From: Crocodylus rhombifer
Taxonomy: Eukaryota > Chordata > Crocodylia > Crocodylidae
Assembly: GCA_038503035.1 (NCBI GenBank)
Contig: JAVSML010020793.1
Span: 1-64,000 of the forward strand
Direction of reading: 5' to 3'
Length of the DNA stretch: 64,000 bases
The notes under the pieces were generated by a model, which saw only the letters and a list, made by a program, of their open reading frames with translations, was not told the origin of the DNA and searched no databases. Made by a program: the position numbers and the translations under genes. Positions 42,680 to 55,125 of this stretch are shown here, piece by piece (the stretch's first letter is position 1; each line of letters begins with the position of its first letter).

Positions 42680-43460
42680 CTGAACCCTGTGTGGTCTTGG
42701 ACCCCTTTTGGGTCCCACTCCAAAATGGATGCCTCTCAGGATGCCCACAGCCTTATGGGCTAGATGTGTGCCTCCAAACCGCCCCTTTACCACACCCCAA
42801 GCCTCACAGATGTTATTCACACAGTGTCCCTCCAAGGCCTTAGTTTAACTTGGCCTCTGGTCATCACTGGGCTCTCCGCAGCCCTGTCTCTCTCGGCACC
42901 CCTTGGTGCTGGGGTCCTCTCACATGCTATGTCACTGTGTCCCTGGTGCTGGAGTCCCCACACTGCAGTGGGCCCCCAGCGAGGCCTCCTCCTTCCCCAA
43001 CAGCCTCAGCCCAACCCACCGGTTAACAAACAGAAATCAAAATACGAGCCCCTGGGCTATAACATAACGCAAGCAGCTCAGGGTGTGCTCTGTCCCTTTA
43101 AAAGAATCACCCTTCTCCCCAGCACTACATACCTTGTAGACCAGAGTATTTGTTGAGCTCCTGAAGTCCCTTAATCTTACCAGAAACCAAACGGGCAGTC
43201 AAGCCTCTTCACGTAGCTTCCTCTAGGACAGCTCCTTCCCCCTTGGCTGCTGGCAGAGAACTGACTCTCTGGTCCCAGCTCTGGGGTTTATATATGCTGA
43301 GGCAGCTGACCACCTCAGGGGCGGGCTAATTCCCTCATTCCTGCTGCCATGGTAACTTGCAGCTGCGGGGGGGTTCCTGACTGACTGCTAGGGCTCTCTC
43401 CCTAGGCAGTTTCAGCCCTTAAAGGAGCAGGCACCTTAGTGCCCTGTGACAGGGTGCACG
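42680..43460 (-). mobile_element. LTR-like or promoter-bearing repeat on the minus strand
   Basis: Read on the minus strand, a TATA box (gcatatataaaccccagagc near 43285-43304) is preceded by a GC-rich, CpG-bearing upstream part. A transcribed-like region follows, with a possible splice donor near 43170 (tctggtaagatt). gcaccctgtcacagggca near 43437-43454 is a near palindrome at its 5' side. This looks like a retroelement LTR or promoter, but no paired copy is in the window. Confidence 0.35.
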
Positions 43461-43689
43461 CCCAAACACCCCCCCGAGTTGCCAATGATCTAGGCATAGC
43501 TATGTTTATTTTCTATCGTGGGTATTTCCCATGCTTCTGGGCTTTGCTGCTTGCTCCCACCACCCAGCCCCTCCCTTTTTTTCCTGCTATATGTATATAT
43601 GTGTCAGTGTGGTTTTAAGCCTCCCCAGAGGCATTGGGTGTTGGCTACAGCTACGGCTGGGTACTTTAACTGGGATGTGCTGATTCTCC

Positions 43690-44095
43690 TGCTAGGAGCA
43701 AAAACGAAGGTTCCCTGCTACAGGGTCTTGCCCCTCTGCTCAGGATCAGGCCAATCTCCATGTTTGAGGTCAGGGAAGAATTTTACCCCACGGTCAGATT
43801 GGTATGGACTGTGAGGGTTTTGCCTTCTTCTGTAGCAGGGCGCATGATGCTCCATCTGGGACCTCTTGAGTGTATACTGACAACATTTTAAAGAAGGACA
43901 TTGGATGCCATGGTTCCCCAGTTTTACTTGTGGTAGATTAAGGTGTTAGGCCTATGTTGCATCAGGGTTGAGAGTATTTTTTAGATTATGGATGTATGGG
44001 ATGATTTGGATAGGGATTATCTTGACTCAGGCAGGGGGTTGGACGAGATAATCTCTGGAGGTCCCGTTTAGCCCTACCTTTCTATGATATCTATG
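43690..44095 (+). mobile_element. CR1-clade 3' UTR fragment
   Basis: aggtcagggaagaattttac and tcagattggtatggactgtg (43765-43812) are of a form I associate with CR1/L3-type 3' regions in reptiles. At the end, ggcagggggttggacgagat and tctctggaggtcccgttt, then tctatgatatctatgat, are a standard CR1 terminus. Confidence 0.6.
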
Positions 44096-46226
44096 ATCTG
44101 CTGCTCTGCTCTCTGTTCCCTGCTCTATCTGCAGCTGTGCTTCTTGATCCACACACAAAATCTGCCTGTGCCACTTGGGGCATGTCACACATTGGCCACT
44201 GCTGCCTTATCCCATGGTGACTCAGCCTTGTTTAATTCAAGAGCAAATTTCCAGGATTTGGCTGAATGAACTTTATAGCATCAGACAAAGCAGGCTCCAA
44301 CCTATAAAACCTCATGCCTCTCTGAATCAGTTGGTCTATAGGTGCCATCCTGCCCTGCCTTTTGCCTGACTTTAGGCTAATACAGCTAACTATGTCTGCT
44401 TATTTATGGAAAAAGAACTACTGACATGCAATCAGGACCCATCTCCCAGGCTGCAACTTTTACCTCCATAGTTTGTCTATACTCAGAGGTACTGATGAAA
44501 AGTAATAAGCCATATTGGGACTTTCTCCCAATCCTTTTTAAACTGCTAAGCAAAGGGAAAAATGGAAAACTATAGCATTAAACATCAGGTGCAAGATACT
44601 GATGTTACAAGTACAAAATGCAGCTAGCACAGATAGGAAGTTAACTTTTTTGTAACTTGGCTAGGAATTATGGGCTGCATTTACAACATTATATATGACT
44701 TGAGTTTTGAATAGCCTGACAAACATCATAAATGACCTTTCTGCTTCCTTACAAAAATGCTGACCCAAATTATGCAATTAAGGGCAAAAGCAGAAGTTAA
44801 CAGCACTCCTACTTATCTAGAAGTTACTCTGAAAATTTTCAGAGTATGTGAAACATCTGCAAGGATAAGGAAAGTGTACTTAAACTAACAATTTAATATC
44901 AAAGTGGTGTAAAATACACTCAGTATAAGGCTCTGGAATTCTTAGTATTTTTGTACTCTATGAAAATATATCTCTTTTATCTTAAATCTACCACACAGAT
45001 CCCTTAGCCTTTAAATGTTATATATGTTTTATCCTAAAATATAAGTAACCATTGAATGGAAATTCAGTTGCTTACAGAAATGCAAAGTATCACTACAATA
45101 GGCAAGGAAAGATACTTTGGAAGTGGGGGTGGGAAAGATCACATCTAAAAAAATAACTTAGAAGACATATAGAGAAACATGGATAATGGACAATATTCAC
45201 AGAGTACAGTTTATCAGTAACCAGGAAGCTACTATATTTTTATAAAAAGATGGTACCTAAAGTACTTTGCTCTTAATAACTAAGATCTGACTTTGTATAT
45301 TTACTTTACAAGTTACATTAACTGTACTGGCAAAGAAACTGATTTAGTGTACTGAATCAAAATAGAAAGGAAGCAATTTTTTAACCCACTCCAAAGGTTT
45401 TGCTTAAAGATACAAGAACTCACTGAAATTTTTCAAGGTGATTCTGATACAAGTATAAATCTGTTTTACATTGATCATACAATATATTGGCATGCTACAA
45501 GACTCTCATCCCTCCACAACTGCATTCCCTCAGAATTCTGAATATTCTTCTACCTTTCAAGCCCTGTAGGATACAGAGAAAGCACTTTCTTCGACTAATG
45601 GAGGAAAATCAGGTGTCCATATTGATTCTTTTTAGATATATCGTCAGACTTTTTGAATCACAACTGAGGTACTAACATGGTCACAGACCCTGGTAGAAAC
45701 AGTTACTCTTACAATGGTTCTGTTAATGTGGAAAGTACCCAGGTGGCAGTAAAAGATTAAATCGTTTTATATAGGAAAGCATAACACAGGTCCTAACCTC
45801 TTGAAGATGTATTTGTGAAGCTGTTTATGGAGGGAGGGAATTAGGTTTCTCCCTGATAATAGGAAAAGGGCCCAAAAAGAACCTGCAAAAAGCTCTGAAA
45901 CGATGAACTTCAGCTGTTTTTCTCATCACTGGTCATTCAAATTAATAAAATGATTTTGAATTTTATATTTATATTAAATCCAAACACCTAATTTTAGAAC
46001 TAGAATATTCCTGACTCTTCAGGGCAGCCATGCATTTACTTATAAATGGCATGAACTCTTAATCAGCTCTATAAAAAGAAACTACTTTTGAATATAAATT
46101 TTGATATCATTTTCTTCCTTGAGGAAAGCAAGAAAGCATAGATTTCATTTGTTTTAAACAAGACAAGAAACAAGGGTATCCTCCATATCAGGCAGACTTT
46201 GAAAAAGAGGAATTTATGTTTATATA
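44096..46226 (-). other. STIMATE: STIMATE intron, no feature seen
   Basis: AT-rich intron with no recognisable exon, RNA gene or transposon end. Confidence 0.5.
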
Positions 46227-46228
46227 TA

Positions 46229-48992
46229 GTTTCATAGTTTGTAGGGTCGGAAGGGACCTGAGCAGATCATCGAGTCCGACCCCCTGTCATGGCAGGAAAG
46301 AGTACTGGGGTCAAACGACCCCAGAAAGGTGATTGTCTAGCCTTGTCTTAAACACCCCCAAGGTAGGCGCCAGCACCACTTCTCTTGGAAGTTGGTTCCA
46401 GATTCTAGCCACCCTGACCATGAAGTAGCGCCTCCTGATGTCTAGTCTGAATCTAGCCTCTGCCAGCTTGTGACCGTTATTCCTGGTCACTCCTGGTAGT
46501 GCTTGGGGGAACAGAGACTCCCCCAATGCCTCCTGGTCCCCCTGACTAGTTTCTAACAGGCCACTAGGTCCCACCTCAGCCTTCTCTTGTGGAGGCTGAA
46601 CAGGTTCAGGTCCCTTAGCCTCTTCTCGTAGGGCCTGCCCTGCTGCCCCCTGATCATGCGAGTGGCCCTTCTCTGGACCCTCTCCATGTTGTCCACATCT
46701 CTCCTGAAGTGCTGCGCCCAGAACTGGACACAGTACTCCAACTGCGGTCTGACTAATCCTGCATAGAGGGGGAGTATCACCTCCTTGGACCTGCTGGAGA
46801 TGCATCTGTGGATGCATGACAAGATGTGGTTGGCCTTCCTAACTGCATCCCCACACTGCCGGCCCATGTTCATCTTGGAGTCAATGATGACTCCAAGATC
46901 CTTTTCTGCCTCTGTACTGATGAGAAGGGAGTTCCCCACCCTGTAGGCATGGTGCTGGTTCTTCCTCCCCAGGTGCAGCACCTTGCACTTGTCAGTGTTG
47001 AATCCCATCCTATTCTTGTCCGCCCACCCGTAACCTGTCTCGGTCCGACTGCAGCCTATTCCTCCCTTCCAGCGTACCCACATCCCCCCACATCTTAGTG
47101 TCATCTGTGAATTTGAACAGGGTGCTTTTTACACCCTCGTCCAAGTCACTGAGGAAGATGTTGAACAGTGTGGGCCCGAGGACCAAGCCCTGGGGAACCC
47201 CACTGCCCACATCCTTCCAGGTTGAAAATGACCCGTTCACCACCACTCTCTGGGTGCGGCCCTCCAGCCAGTTGGCGACCCATTTGATTGTGTGGGTGTC
47301 GACACCACAGTCCCCCAGTTTCTTAAGGAGAACAGGGTGAGAGACAATGTCGAAGGCCTTCCGAAAGTCCAGGAAGACTATGTCCGCTGGTATCCCTGCA
47401 TCTAAGGATTTTGTGACCTGGTTGTAGAAGGCCACCAGGTTGGTCTGACAGGACCTGCCTCTAATGAACCCGTGTGGGTTGCCCCTAAGCATAATCTCCC
47501 CTGCTGGCCCCTCGTGGACATGCGCCAGAATAATTCTCTCAAAAAGTTTGCCCAGGATCGAGGTAAGACTAACTAGCCTAGAGTTTCCTGGGTCCTCCTT
47601 CCTCCCCTTTTTGAAGATGGGAACCACATTGGCCAGTCCTCTGGCACCACACCAGACCACCACGAGTGTTCGTAAAGCTGTGCCAGGGGTCCTGCAATGA
47701 CCTCAGCCAATTCCCTCAGTACTCTAGGGTGGAGATCATCTGGATGACTGACTTCAATACATCCAGTCCCCCCAGAAGTTCCCTAACTAGTTCCTCACTA
47801 ACCCTTGGCCTAGGTGCACCTCCCCTGGGGTGTGAGGGGGGCCCAGAGAGGGGGTGGCTGTTCTGGTCCCTGCTTAGGAAAATGCTGGCAAAGAAATCGT
47901 TAAGTATGTTTGCTTTGTCATCTGGTGTGACGACCAAATTTCCTAGTGTCCTGCAGGGGCCCCACATTACCCGGAAACTTCTTTTTGTCCCCTATGTATT
48001 TAAAAAAGGACTTCTTGTTGTCCTTGATCCGGGAAGCTGGTCCTAGTTCCATCTCCGCTTTGGCATTCCTGACTACCCCCCTCCATCCCCAAGCAACCAC
48101 AGTATAATCCTCCCTGGTGATGGCGCCTCCTTTCCATTGAGTATACACCTCCCTTTTAGCTTGGAGACATTCCTGGATGCTTTTGGTGAGCCATGGGGGC
48201 TTTTCTGCCCTCCTGCTCCCTTTGATCCAGCATGGGATTACCTCCCTTTGGCCTTGGAGGATCATCTCCTTAAGGAGTGACCACTCTCCTTGGACACCTG
48301 GCTCCGCTCCCCTCCCCTCCAGGACCTCAGTGCCTCCCTGACTATTCGCCTTAGCTCACTGAAGTCCACCCTCCTGAAATCTAGGGCTGCTGCCTTGCAG
48401 CCCCCTCACCAGGTCGTCGCCGGTGGCCAGCACCAGGTCCAACAAGGCGTCTCCCCTGGTGGGGCTGTGCACCTCCTGGGTTAGATGGAAGTCCTGCATT
48501 CTGGCTAGGAACCTACGTGAGCAGTCAGACCTGGCTGACTGCTCTTCCCAGCAGATGTCTTGAAAGTTCAGGTCACCCATGATGACCACATCCTTTGACT
48601 TAAGTACCTCCGTGAACTGACTTAAGAATTCCTGGTCTAGCTCTTCCCCTTGGTTGGGTGGTCTGTAGTAGACCACCACCATTAAATCTATTTCCCCTTG
48701 ACTGCCTTGTATTCTAACCCAGAGCACTTCAGTGTTCCCCTCCTTTGATTCTTTGCTAATTGACAAGGATGTGTATTCCTCCTTAATGTAGAGCGCCACG
48801 CCCCCACTTTTCTTCCCTGTCCTATCCCTCCTGTACAGCTTATAGCCCTTGATATTCACCGCCCAGTCATGCCGTGGGTCGCACCACATTTCAGTGAGCC
48901 CCACTACATCCGGGTTGGTGTCAGCTAGCAGGAAGGTAAGTTCTTCTTTGCTTGTTTCCCATACTACGACCATTTGTGTAGAGGCATTTGAT
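46229..48992 (-). mobile_element. CR1 LINE, ORF2 nearly complete, minus strand
   Basis: The minus strand starts right at the endonuclease domain (CLYTNGRSMG near 48975). It shows LTEMWCDPRHDW, VVVYYRPPNQGEELDQEF near 48670, VIMGDLNFQDICWEEQ near 48575, and the reverse transcriptase with FLDFRKAFDIVSHP near 47370, GSGVPQGLVLGP near 47190 and FTDDTKMWG (motif C with Thr) near 47100. It ends with tgaaactat-type sequence at 46229-46240. Frameshifts lie near 48370, 48265, 47940, 47700 and 47040. It is a close relative of 39987-42678 in opposite orientation. Confidence 0.92.
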
Positions 48993-49508
48993 CATGGTTA
49001 AAAAAGGAGATGTGCTTGTAGAAAAGAACATAAGACATGATTATAATACTTCTAGAAATATAAACAGGAGAGTTTTATTTTAATTAAACTAAGTTAAATA
49101 GAGTTCTATTCTAATTAGTCAGTTTAGGCAGGTTTGAAAGCCCTATTTTCATTTACATTTGCAATCAAGATAAAATTTAAACTCTTCAGCAGGCAGAGAA
49201 GTCTCTCTGCCCACCTCCATACAGTTTTTTCACATAAAATGTCAAGGTTCTTGTTTTCTTAGTCTTCAACAGGCAAGACTTCCCAGCCCCTCAGTAAACT
49301 TCTGAGTACAGGAGGTAAATCCATGTTTACCTTAGAGAATTAAATATACTTAACACTACAACAACAGTGTATGATTTCTTTGGAATTTATAATCGCATAC
49401 TTTTTAAAGATTTTTTTTTTTTTTTTTTTTTTAACAGAAAGACATAAAAAAGGGTTTTCATGGGCCAAAGGTGTTTAATCCTGTTATTCCTGTAATACAA
49501 TTCTTCTG
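48993..49508 (-). other. STIMATE: STIMATE intron with a long T tract
   Basis: A run of about 23 T lies at 49410-49432. Nothing else is assignable. Confidence 0.5.
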
Positions 49509-49741
49509 TTATAACCAGGGATCCTGGTTTTCTCTGATTAAGAAAATATCCCTAATTTTCAGGTGGAAAAAACAAACAAACCCCCAAATCCACATTTTTC
49601 CATGATGAAAATGAAACACAGCTAATTAGTGGTGGCATTTCATTCTGATCATGGAAAAATATGGATTTTGGGTTACTTTTTAAATCTGAAAATTGGGGAT
49701 TTTTTTTTTTAATTGGAGAAAACCAGGATCCCTGGTTATAA
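49509..49741. mobile_element. Short MITE with long perfect inverted ends
   Basis: ataaccagggatcctggttt at the left and aaaccaggatccctggttat at the right are near-perfect inverted repeats. The symmetry continues inward (ccacatttttccatgat against atcatggaaaaatatgg). No coding capacity. It shares end and interior text with the longer element at 60527-62089. Confidence 0.85.
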
Positions 49742-50391
49742 AAAAGATAATGAGTTTATACTTTTGGGAGATATTTAATTGATTTATCATCTTAATGTGA
49801 AAGAAAAAAACAAACACTTCCTGAGATTCTTTAATATTTTCTAACATGTCACAAAAAAAATCCCATGGTTGACCAAATTAGAAACTTCAAGCCCTTGTTC
49901 GTTAACCCAGTCATAATAAATGTCCAATCTTAAACTAGTTAACAGTGTATTATGGTCCAGACAGAAATAACTTTTGAAATATTTCCATGGGAAACAAGCT
50001 TACAAATATTTATAAAAAGGAACAGTTTCAACCAGGGAATATTCAGACTATGGAGCTCCCTGGGTGGAACATTTCAAAATGCTGTAGCCTCCTCTAGTGC
50101 CAGCCAGAGGACACTGGAGGAGTCTGCAGTGACCTGCAACTGGAACTCTGCTTCCCCCACCACTGGGATCCTTATTTTCCAAAATCCCACAATCTCTTTC
50201 TCATCTTAGTAGAGGTAGAGGGGATTGGGGATAGATGGTCCATCTCTGGTGGTAGCAGGGGCCCAGGTAAGCAAGGAGCTGATGGGGGTGGGACTACCAA
50301 GGGGGAATACAAGAGGTCCACATAGGGACCTGGCAATGCCTGAGGACCGAGAGATGCATCTGGCAGGTTTAACCTCCCTGTCCTCATATAC
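49742..50391 (-). other. STIMATE: STIMATE intron, no feature seen
   Basis: No coding or repeat feature was identified. A GC-richer stretch at 50050-50390 has no recognisable ends. Confidence 0.4.
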
Positions 50392-50551
50392 AAGTAACAA
50401 AGTGAAATGCTTCAAAATCATACCTCATTTTAAGATATACTATATGGGAGAGCTTCAGCCACTTCTGAAATGTTTTAAAGTGCTTGTGCATATGTAGAGC
50501 TGGCCCGCTGAAACATTTTAAACACCTCTTAAACATTTCACTTGTTACTTC
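50392..50551. mobile_element. Short MITE candidate, 160 bases
   Basis: aagtaacaaagtgaaatgct (from 50393) and its reverse partner aacatttcacttgttactt (50531-50549) match at about 18 of 20 positions. The interior also carries attttaa blocks in both orientations. Non-coding. Confidence 0.6.
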
Positions 50552-52249
50552 TATTTGTACCCTCAGATTATCCCATTCCACCATTTAACTGACAGAAATA
50601 CTTGTTCACAGTTGTTTTGCAATGATGCCTACCATTGCTTCATTCGCAAATTTTGTTCTGAGCTAAGTTCAGAGATTGCAGATTAATTAAAATGCAAAAA
50701 CCTATAGAAAACCATTAGAAAACTTAAGATCAAACTGGCAATGGAAACAAGGATTAAATTGAAATTAAAATATGTACGCAACTGGATAGGAAATGCTCAA
50801 TGACCAAAGCAAATGAAAAGCTCCTATTTTTCTTAATGCAAAGTATAAATGACTATATCAAGAAAAAATACAGATTTCCACCTCATTTTCTACAGAGAAA
50901 TGTATATGTAGGAACATATATAAGTGGTATTAATTATGCTGATTTGAGGATGTTAAGTGTCTTAAAAATAACTGAGAGATGATAAAAGTGAAATTATACA
51001 GTAACAGAGACTTGAAATGTCAGCAGTTTCCAAAAAAACAAGTTTTACATATTTCTCCAGCCAATTTTTGTGGCTTTACCAACAAACAAAATATATTTCT
51101 TTCCTTTTTGAAACGGGAAGTGAATATAAAATACTAAGCATGCAGAAAGTAGAGAGATTTCCTTTTTATCTTTGAGCTACAGTGAACTTGTCTACTGATA
51201 AGAATACTACATTTTGGTCTGAAAATTAAAATGCTTTGTCCCCCCGCCCCAGAGGATAAAACTAACAGTACCTACATGTGGTCTTCTTTGACCTGGCAAC
51301 ACTGGACCCAGTCAATGACACAAAATATCTAGGGGTGGTCAGACAGCAGCTCACAATTAGAAGTCCAACATAAACAAATCAACTTTATATAAATAAAGTA
51401 TGGTTATTACAGAAGCACTGTTCCACTATACTGTGTCTCTGACAGCATTTCTATCACAACATCTGATTTTAAAGGCTTAACAATTAAAATAATTTGTTCA
51501 GGAATTAGCCACAAAGTTCACAAGGTACCAATATAATAGGATTATCTATTGACCAACCGCCTAAAAAAATAAAAAGGCAACATGTTATAGTATATTTAAA
51601 GAAGTTGATATTCCGCATTAAGCAAAGAACATCTAATTTAAAAAAATATGTAATTTTTTACATTATTATTTGCAAAGCATAACTGCGCTCATGCAAGACA
51701 TAAAACATGATTCTTGCCTGAAGGAACTAACCATCTAACAGTTTACATATATTCCAGGCATTAATCTTTGTTCCAAAACCATAAGATTGAGGGATCTGGA
51801 TTAGCCAGATGAGCAGGAATAGAATGGTGCAACTTGGAAATACTGAACAGGACACCTGGAGTTTTCCTCAGGGATCTTCAAATAGACAAAATTTGGAAAA
51901 CCTCTCTCTTTTCCTTTAGATGATGGCACAGTGAGAACTGATGTAAAGCTTTTAGATCAATTTAGTTTTACCACCGTGTCATTCCTTGATCAGCAGCAAA
52001 AAATTTGAAATAAACATTCTGTGGCAACACAATGGAATGAGCCTTTCTGTATATATACAGACCAACTTATAATTCTTAAACAATACAGAATTTTTCCTTT
52101 AATTGACCATGGTAAGAGTGGATTTATCTTAAACATCACTAGAGGACTCACAATCCTTTATCAACAGAAGCTGGACGTTCAGTTAAGTTAAAGAGTTGTG
52201 CCTAATTGACCTGACCACAGCCTTCAGAAGGGGATAATGCCAGATGAAA
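50552..52249 (-). other. STIMATE: STIMATE intron, no feature seen
   Basis: AT-rich, no exon or repeat end recognised. Confidence 0.5.
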
Positions 52250-52722
52250 GCTGGGCACACCTACATGTGCATTAAAGTGCTTTAGTTAATACACATTACA
52301 TCTAGTACCTTCATTGTGAGAAAACACGCATTAGCCTGTCTTAATGTGCATTAACCAAAGAGCATGAGGCACTTTTACACATGCTCCCAGGGTGGGGATG
52401 GGGGACAGTGCTTTAATTAGAGAGGCTCTGAGAGCCACTCTAATTAAAGCACTTCCACGTCTCATGTATCAGCATCCCCTCACTTAAAAATTGCTGTAGG
52501 GGTGCTTGAGCTAAAGCTCATTCAATGAACTTTAGATCAAGTGCCCCTGCCACCATTTCTAAGTGCAAGGTCACTGATACACAAGACACAGGAGGCTGCT
52601 GGAGTGTGGCAATTGTCACACTCAAGCAGACTTGATGAATGGAACCTGCTCCATTAACTAAATAGCATTTTTCTTAGTGACGCTTTAATGCGCATTAAAG
52701 CACACATGTAGACGAGCACACT
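52250..52722. mobile_element. MITE of the 'tgcatctaca' type
   Basis: Left end gggcacacctacatgtgcat and right end gcacacatgtagacgagcac are inverted. Internal blocks cattaaagtgctttagttaa (left) and tttaatgcgcattaaag (right) are also symmetric. It is non-coding. The target duplication is not clear. Confidence 0.65.
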
Positions 52723-53009
52723 ACGTTGAAGTGTTTGTATGGAAATTAGCTAAGATTTTAATGTTTAATAAGCTTCACTTATTTTTCCAAAACGGATATC
52801 TTTCAAACATGGTTAATTAAGTCTTTAGAAGGGTTTTTTTTTTCTTTTTAATATATTAAATGGCTTGAGATTCAAGAACTCAACAGAAATCAAATGTTAG
52901 AACTGAGTATTATAAACATTGTGTGTAATGATTTTAAGAAGGTCAAGTAAAGTGTCATTGTCTTGTTCTACTATGTAAGTGATTTCACTGCAAGGTTAGA
53001 AATATTTAC

Positions 53010-53131
53010 CATATTCACCAAAACGAAGGGACTCCCACTGTTGCCATTCTACTATGCTGCTGACTGCACGCACACCAGCATAGATTAACAGCATTCCTAA
53101 AGTGGCATCAAGCAAGAAATTTATAAGGTAC
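53010..53131 (-). CDS. STIMATE: STIMATE internal coding exon ([10 protein letters not shown]...)
   Basis: One base completes a Leu codon from the previous exon, then 40 codons, then one base of a Gly codon shared with the next exon. Acceptor is ccttccag and donor is gtaaat. Product: [20 protein letters not shown], then [20 protein letters not shown]. The first half is a membrane helix; the [12 protein letters not shown] part is a conserved cytosolic loop in the family. An 18-kb intron separates it from the next exon at 34931. Confidence 0.96.
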
Positions 53132-53869
53132 CTGGAAGGAAGAAAAAGTGTGTAAGGAAGAACAGTGAGCATGGTGAGCCTTGTCTCCTGATGCTAGGGA
53201 TATTCTATCACTGCAATGGACAAAAGTTATATTTGCATGCGTCTCTAAAAAGTCAAGATATCAGTGAGATTTAAAAAAAATGAATAGGCATTTATCCTGT
53301 AACTATATACTAGACTTACATTTTAAATAGTTTTAGAGCTGTCCTATTCTTTTGTTCTTCAAGTTAAGTTCCAAATTAAACTTCCATGTACAACTTGCAA
53401 TTTGCACGTTATGTCTTCTAATTAAACCAAGTTTCCCCCCTTCCCCTCACTTCACTGTATTTGGGAACCACACACATGAGTGGAGATAGAAAACAAGATT
53501 TTACCAAAAAACAAGTATGTTTCTATACTGCTTAAAAACACAGCTAAATTAAAAAATTAAACAAAATTTGACAAGGAAGAAACTATGAATTGTTTCAGCT
53601 GAATATCAAAGGAAGGTACAACTTTTTACATATGGAGACACTAAAATTAATAGTTTTCTGTTGAAAAGTAGTGCATGTAGCAAGCAGAAGCAGAATACAT
53701 GCATGATACTATATCTGTATCTACCAAATTTAAATTGGAATTCAAATTAAAGGGATGGAACTTCAAGGGTTATCTGGCTTAAATTCTACATTGGGAGGGA
53801 GGGTCAAATATACCTGCAGAGCTGCTCAGCCTGGCCTGTGGAACTATTCATGGGATAGGTTTGATCCCC
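53132..53869 (-). other. STIMATE: STIMATE intron, no feature seen
   Basis: No recognisable exon or repeat end. Confidence 0.45.
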
Positions 53870-54055
53870 TTATTCTACACGAATGCAGGAATGCTATTCC
53901 TAAACATCCTGGAACAATGCTTATCCAGCCTCCTCTTGAAAACCTCCAAGGATAGAGATTCCACAACTTTCCTGGGCAGTCTATTGCACTGGCTCATAGT
54001 TCTAAAAGTGAAGAAGTTTTACCTGAGATGAAACTTAAATCTACTTTGGGGAAAA
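53870..54055 (-). mobile_element. Old CR1-like fragment
   Basis: The minus strand reads aaaacttcttcacttttaga, then tgcccaggaaagttgtggaa and gaggttttcaagaggaggct, the C-terminal ORF2 region of CR1-type LINEs. The frame is broken. Confidence 0.7.
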
Positions 54056-55079
54056 TTAAATTAGTTCAGTGTTAAGATGAAGGACCACTCTAATTCAGCT
54101 AAGGCAGTTTTTTATATTCAGAATGTTTGTGTACAATGCCACAAGTATCTTTAGACAGAATAATTAAAATACTTTGATGATGCAATCTTCTATTTCAATA
54201 GTTACACAGAGTTGATGCATTCCTATTTTAAGAGACTCCTGGCTATATGTTATGTTATACACTAGGACTGTGCAATTTAAGTGGCTGGGGACTGTACCAG
54301 GGCAAGCCATGGGCGCCTTGGGCTGCACAGAGGCCCCTACCTCAGCTGCACTGTGAACCTGTGCCCTGACCCCCACTGCTGCACTTGGGCACCCACTCTC
54401 ACCCTCAGCTTCCCCATAGCACCATGTTACCGTGTTGTACTCCTCTTCTATCCACACCCCCACCAGGGACAGGCAGCAAAGCTGGAGGAGTAAGAGTAAG
54501 TCTAGACTCCAGCTGCTGTTCAGATGAAGTGAAGTGACATGGCAGGAGCCTAGTGGCCACAACTTAACCGCTTGCAGACCTCAAGCAGCCTGAAGGCCAT
54601 CAGTTGGACAATCCAATTATCCACAGGGATTCATATAGGATTTAAGTTCATGTTTATATTCTACCTCCTTTCAAATAGAATCCTAGGTAGCAGTGTTTCT
54701 TCTAGGGTGGATGATGTGCCCCTGTAATAAGGGTAATGGAGCTTTAATTTTCTTACGTATCTGTAGTGGTAAAGTTTGGCCCCTGCTGGTACCCTCTAAT
54801 GATTAGGGGGGAAAAAAAGCTGTGTTGATGAACAAACAAATATTAGAAAGCAGGCACAGGATATAAAAGGGTAAAATGGTAGTCTCAAGAACTGAGGGGT
54901 TAGATCTGGAAACTAGCAAACTAGCCTTAGCTTAGGGAGAGGCTAATAGAGTATAAAACCTCCAGAGATTCTGCTGACATGCTTTACTGTCACAAGCTCA
55001 TACACACAACTTTCTGGTAGGAATTGATACTTCTACAAATGTAAGTGTTAATCATAAAATGCATTGAATGCATATTGTA
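54056..55079 (-). other. STIMATE: STIMATE intron, no feature seen
   Basis: A GC-richer stretch lies at 54280-54560 without recognisable coding motif or paired ends. Confidence 0.4.
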
Positions 55080-55125
55080 ATCACAGAAATCATAGAGAAG
55101 TAGGGCTGGAACAGAAAGTGTTTCA
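55080..55125 (-). mobile_element. CR1 3' terminus remnant
   Basis: Minus strand: ccagccctacttctctatga followed by tttctgtgat, the end of a CR1 3' UTR. Only about 45 bases remain. Confidence 0.5.
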
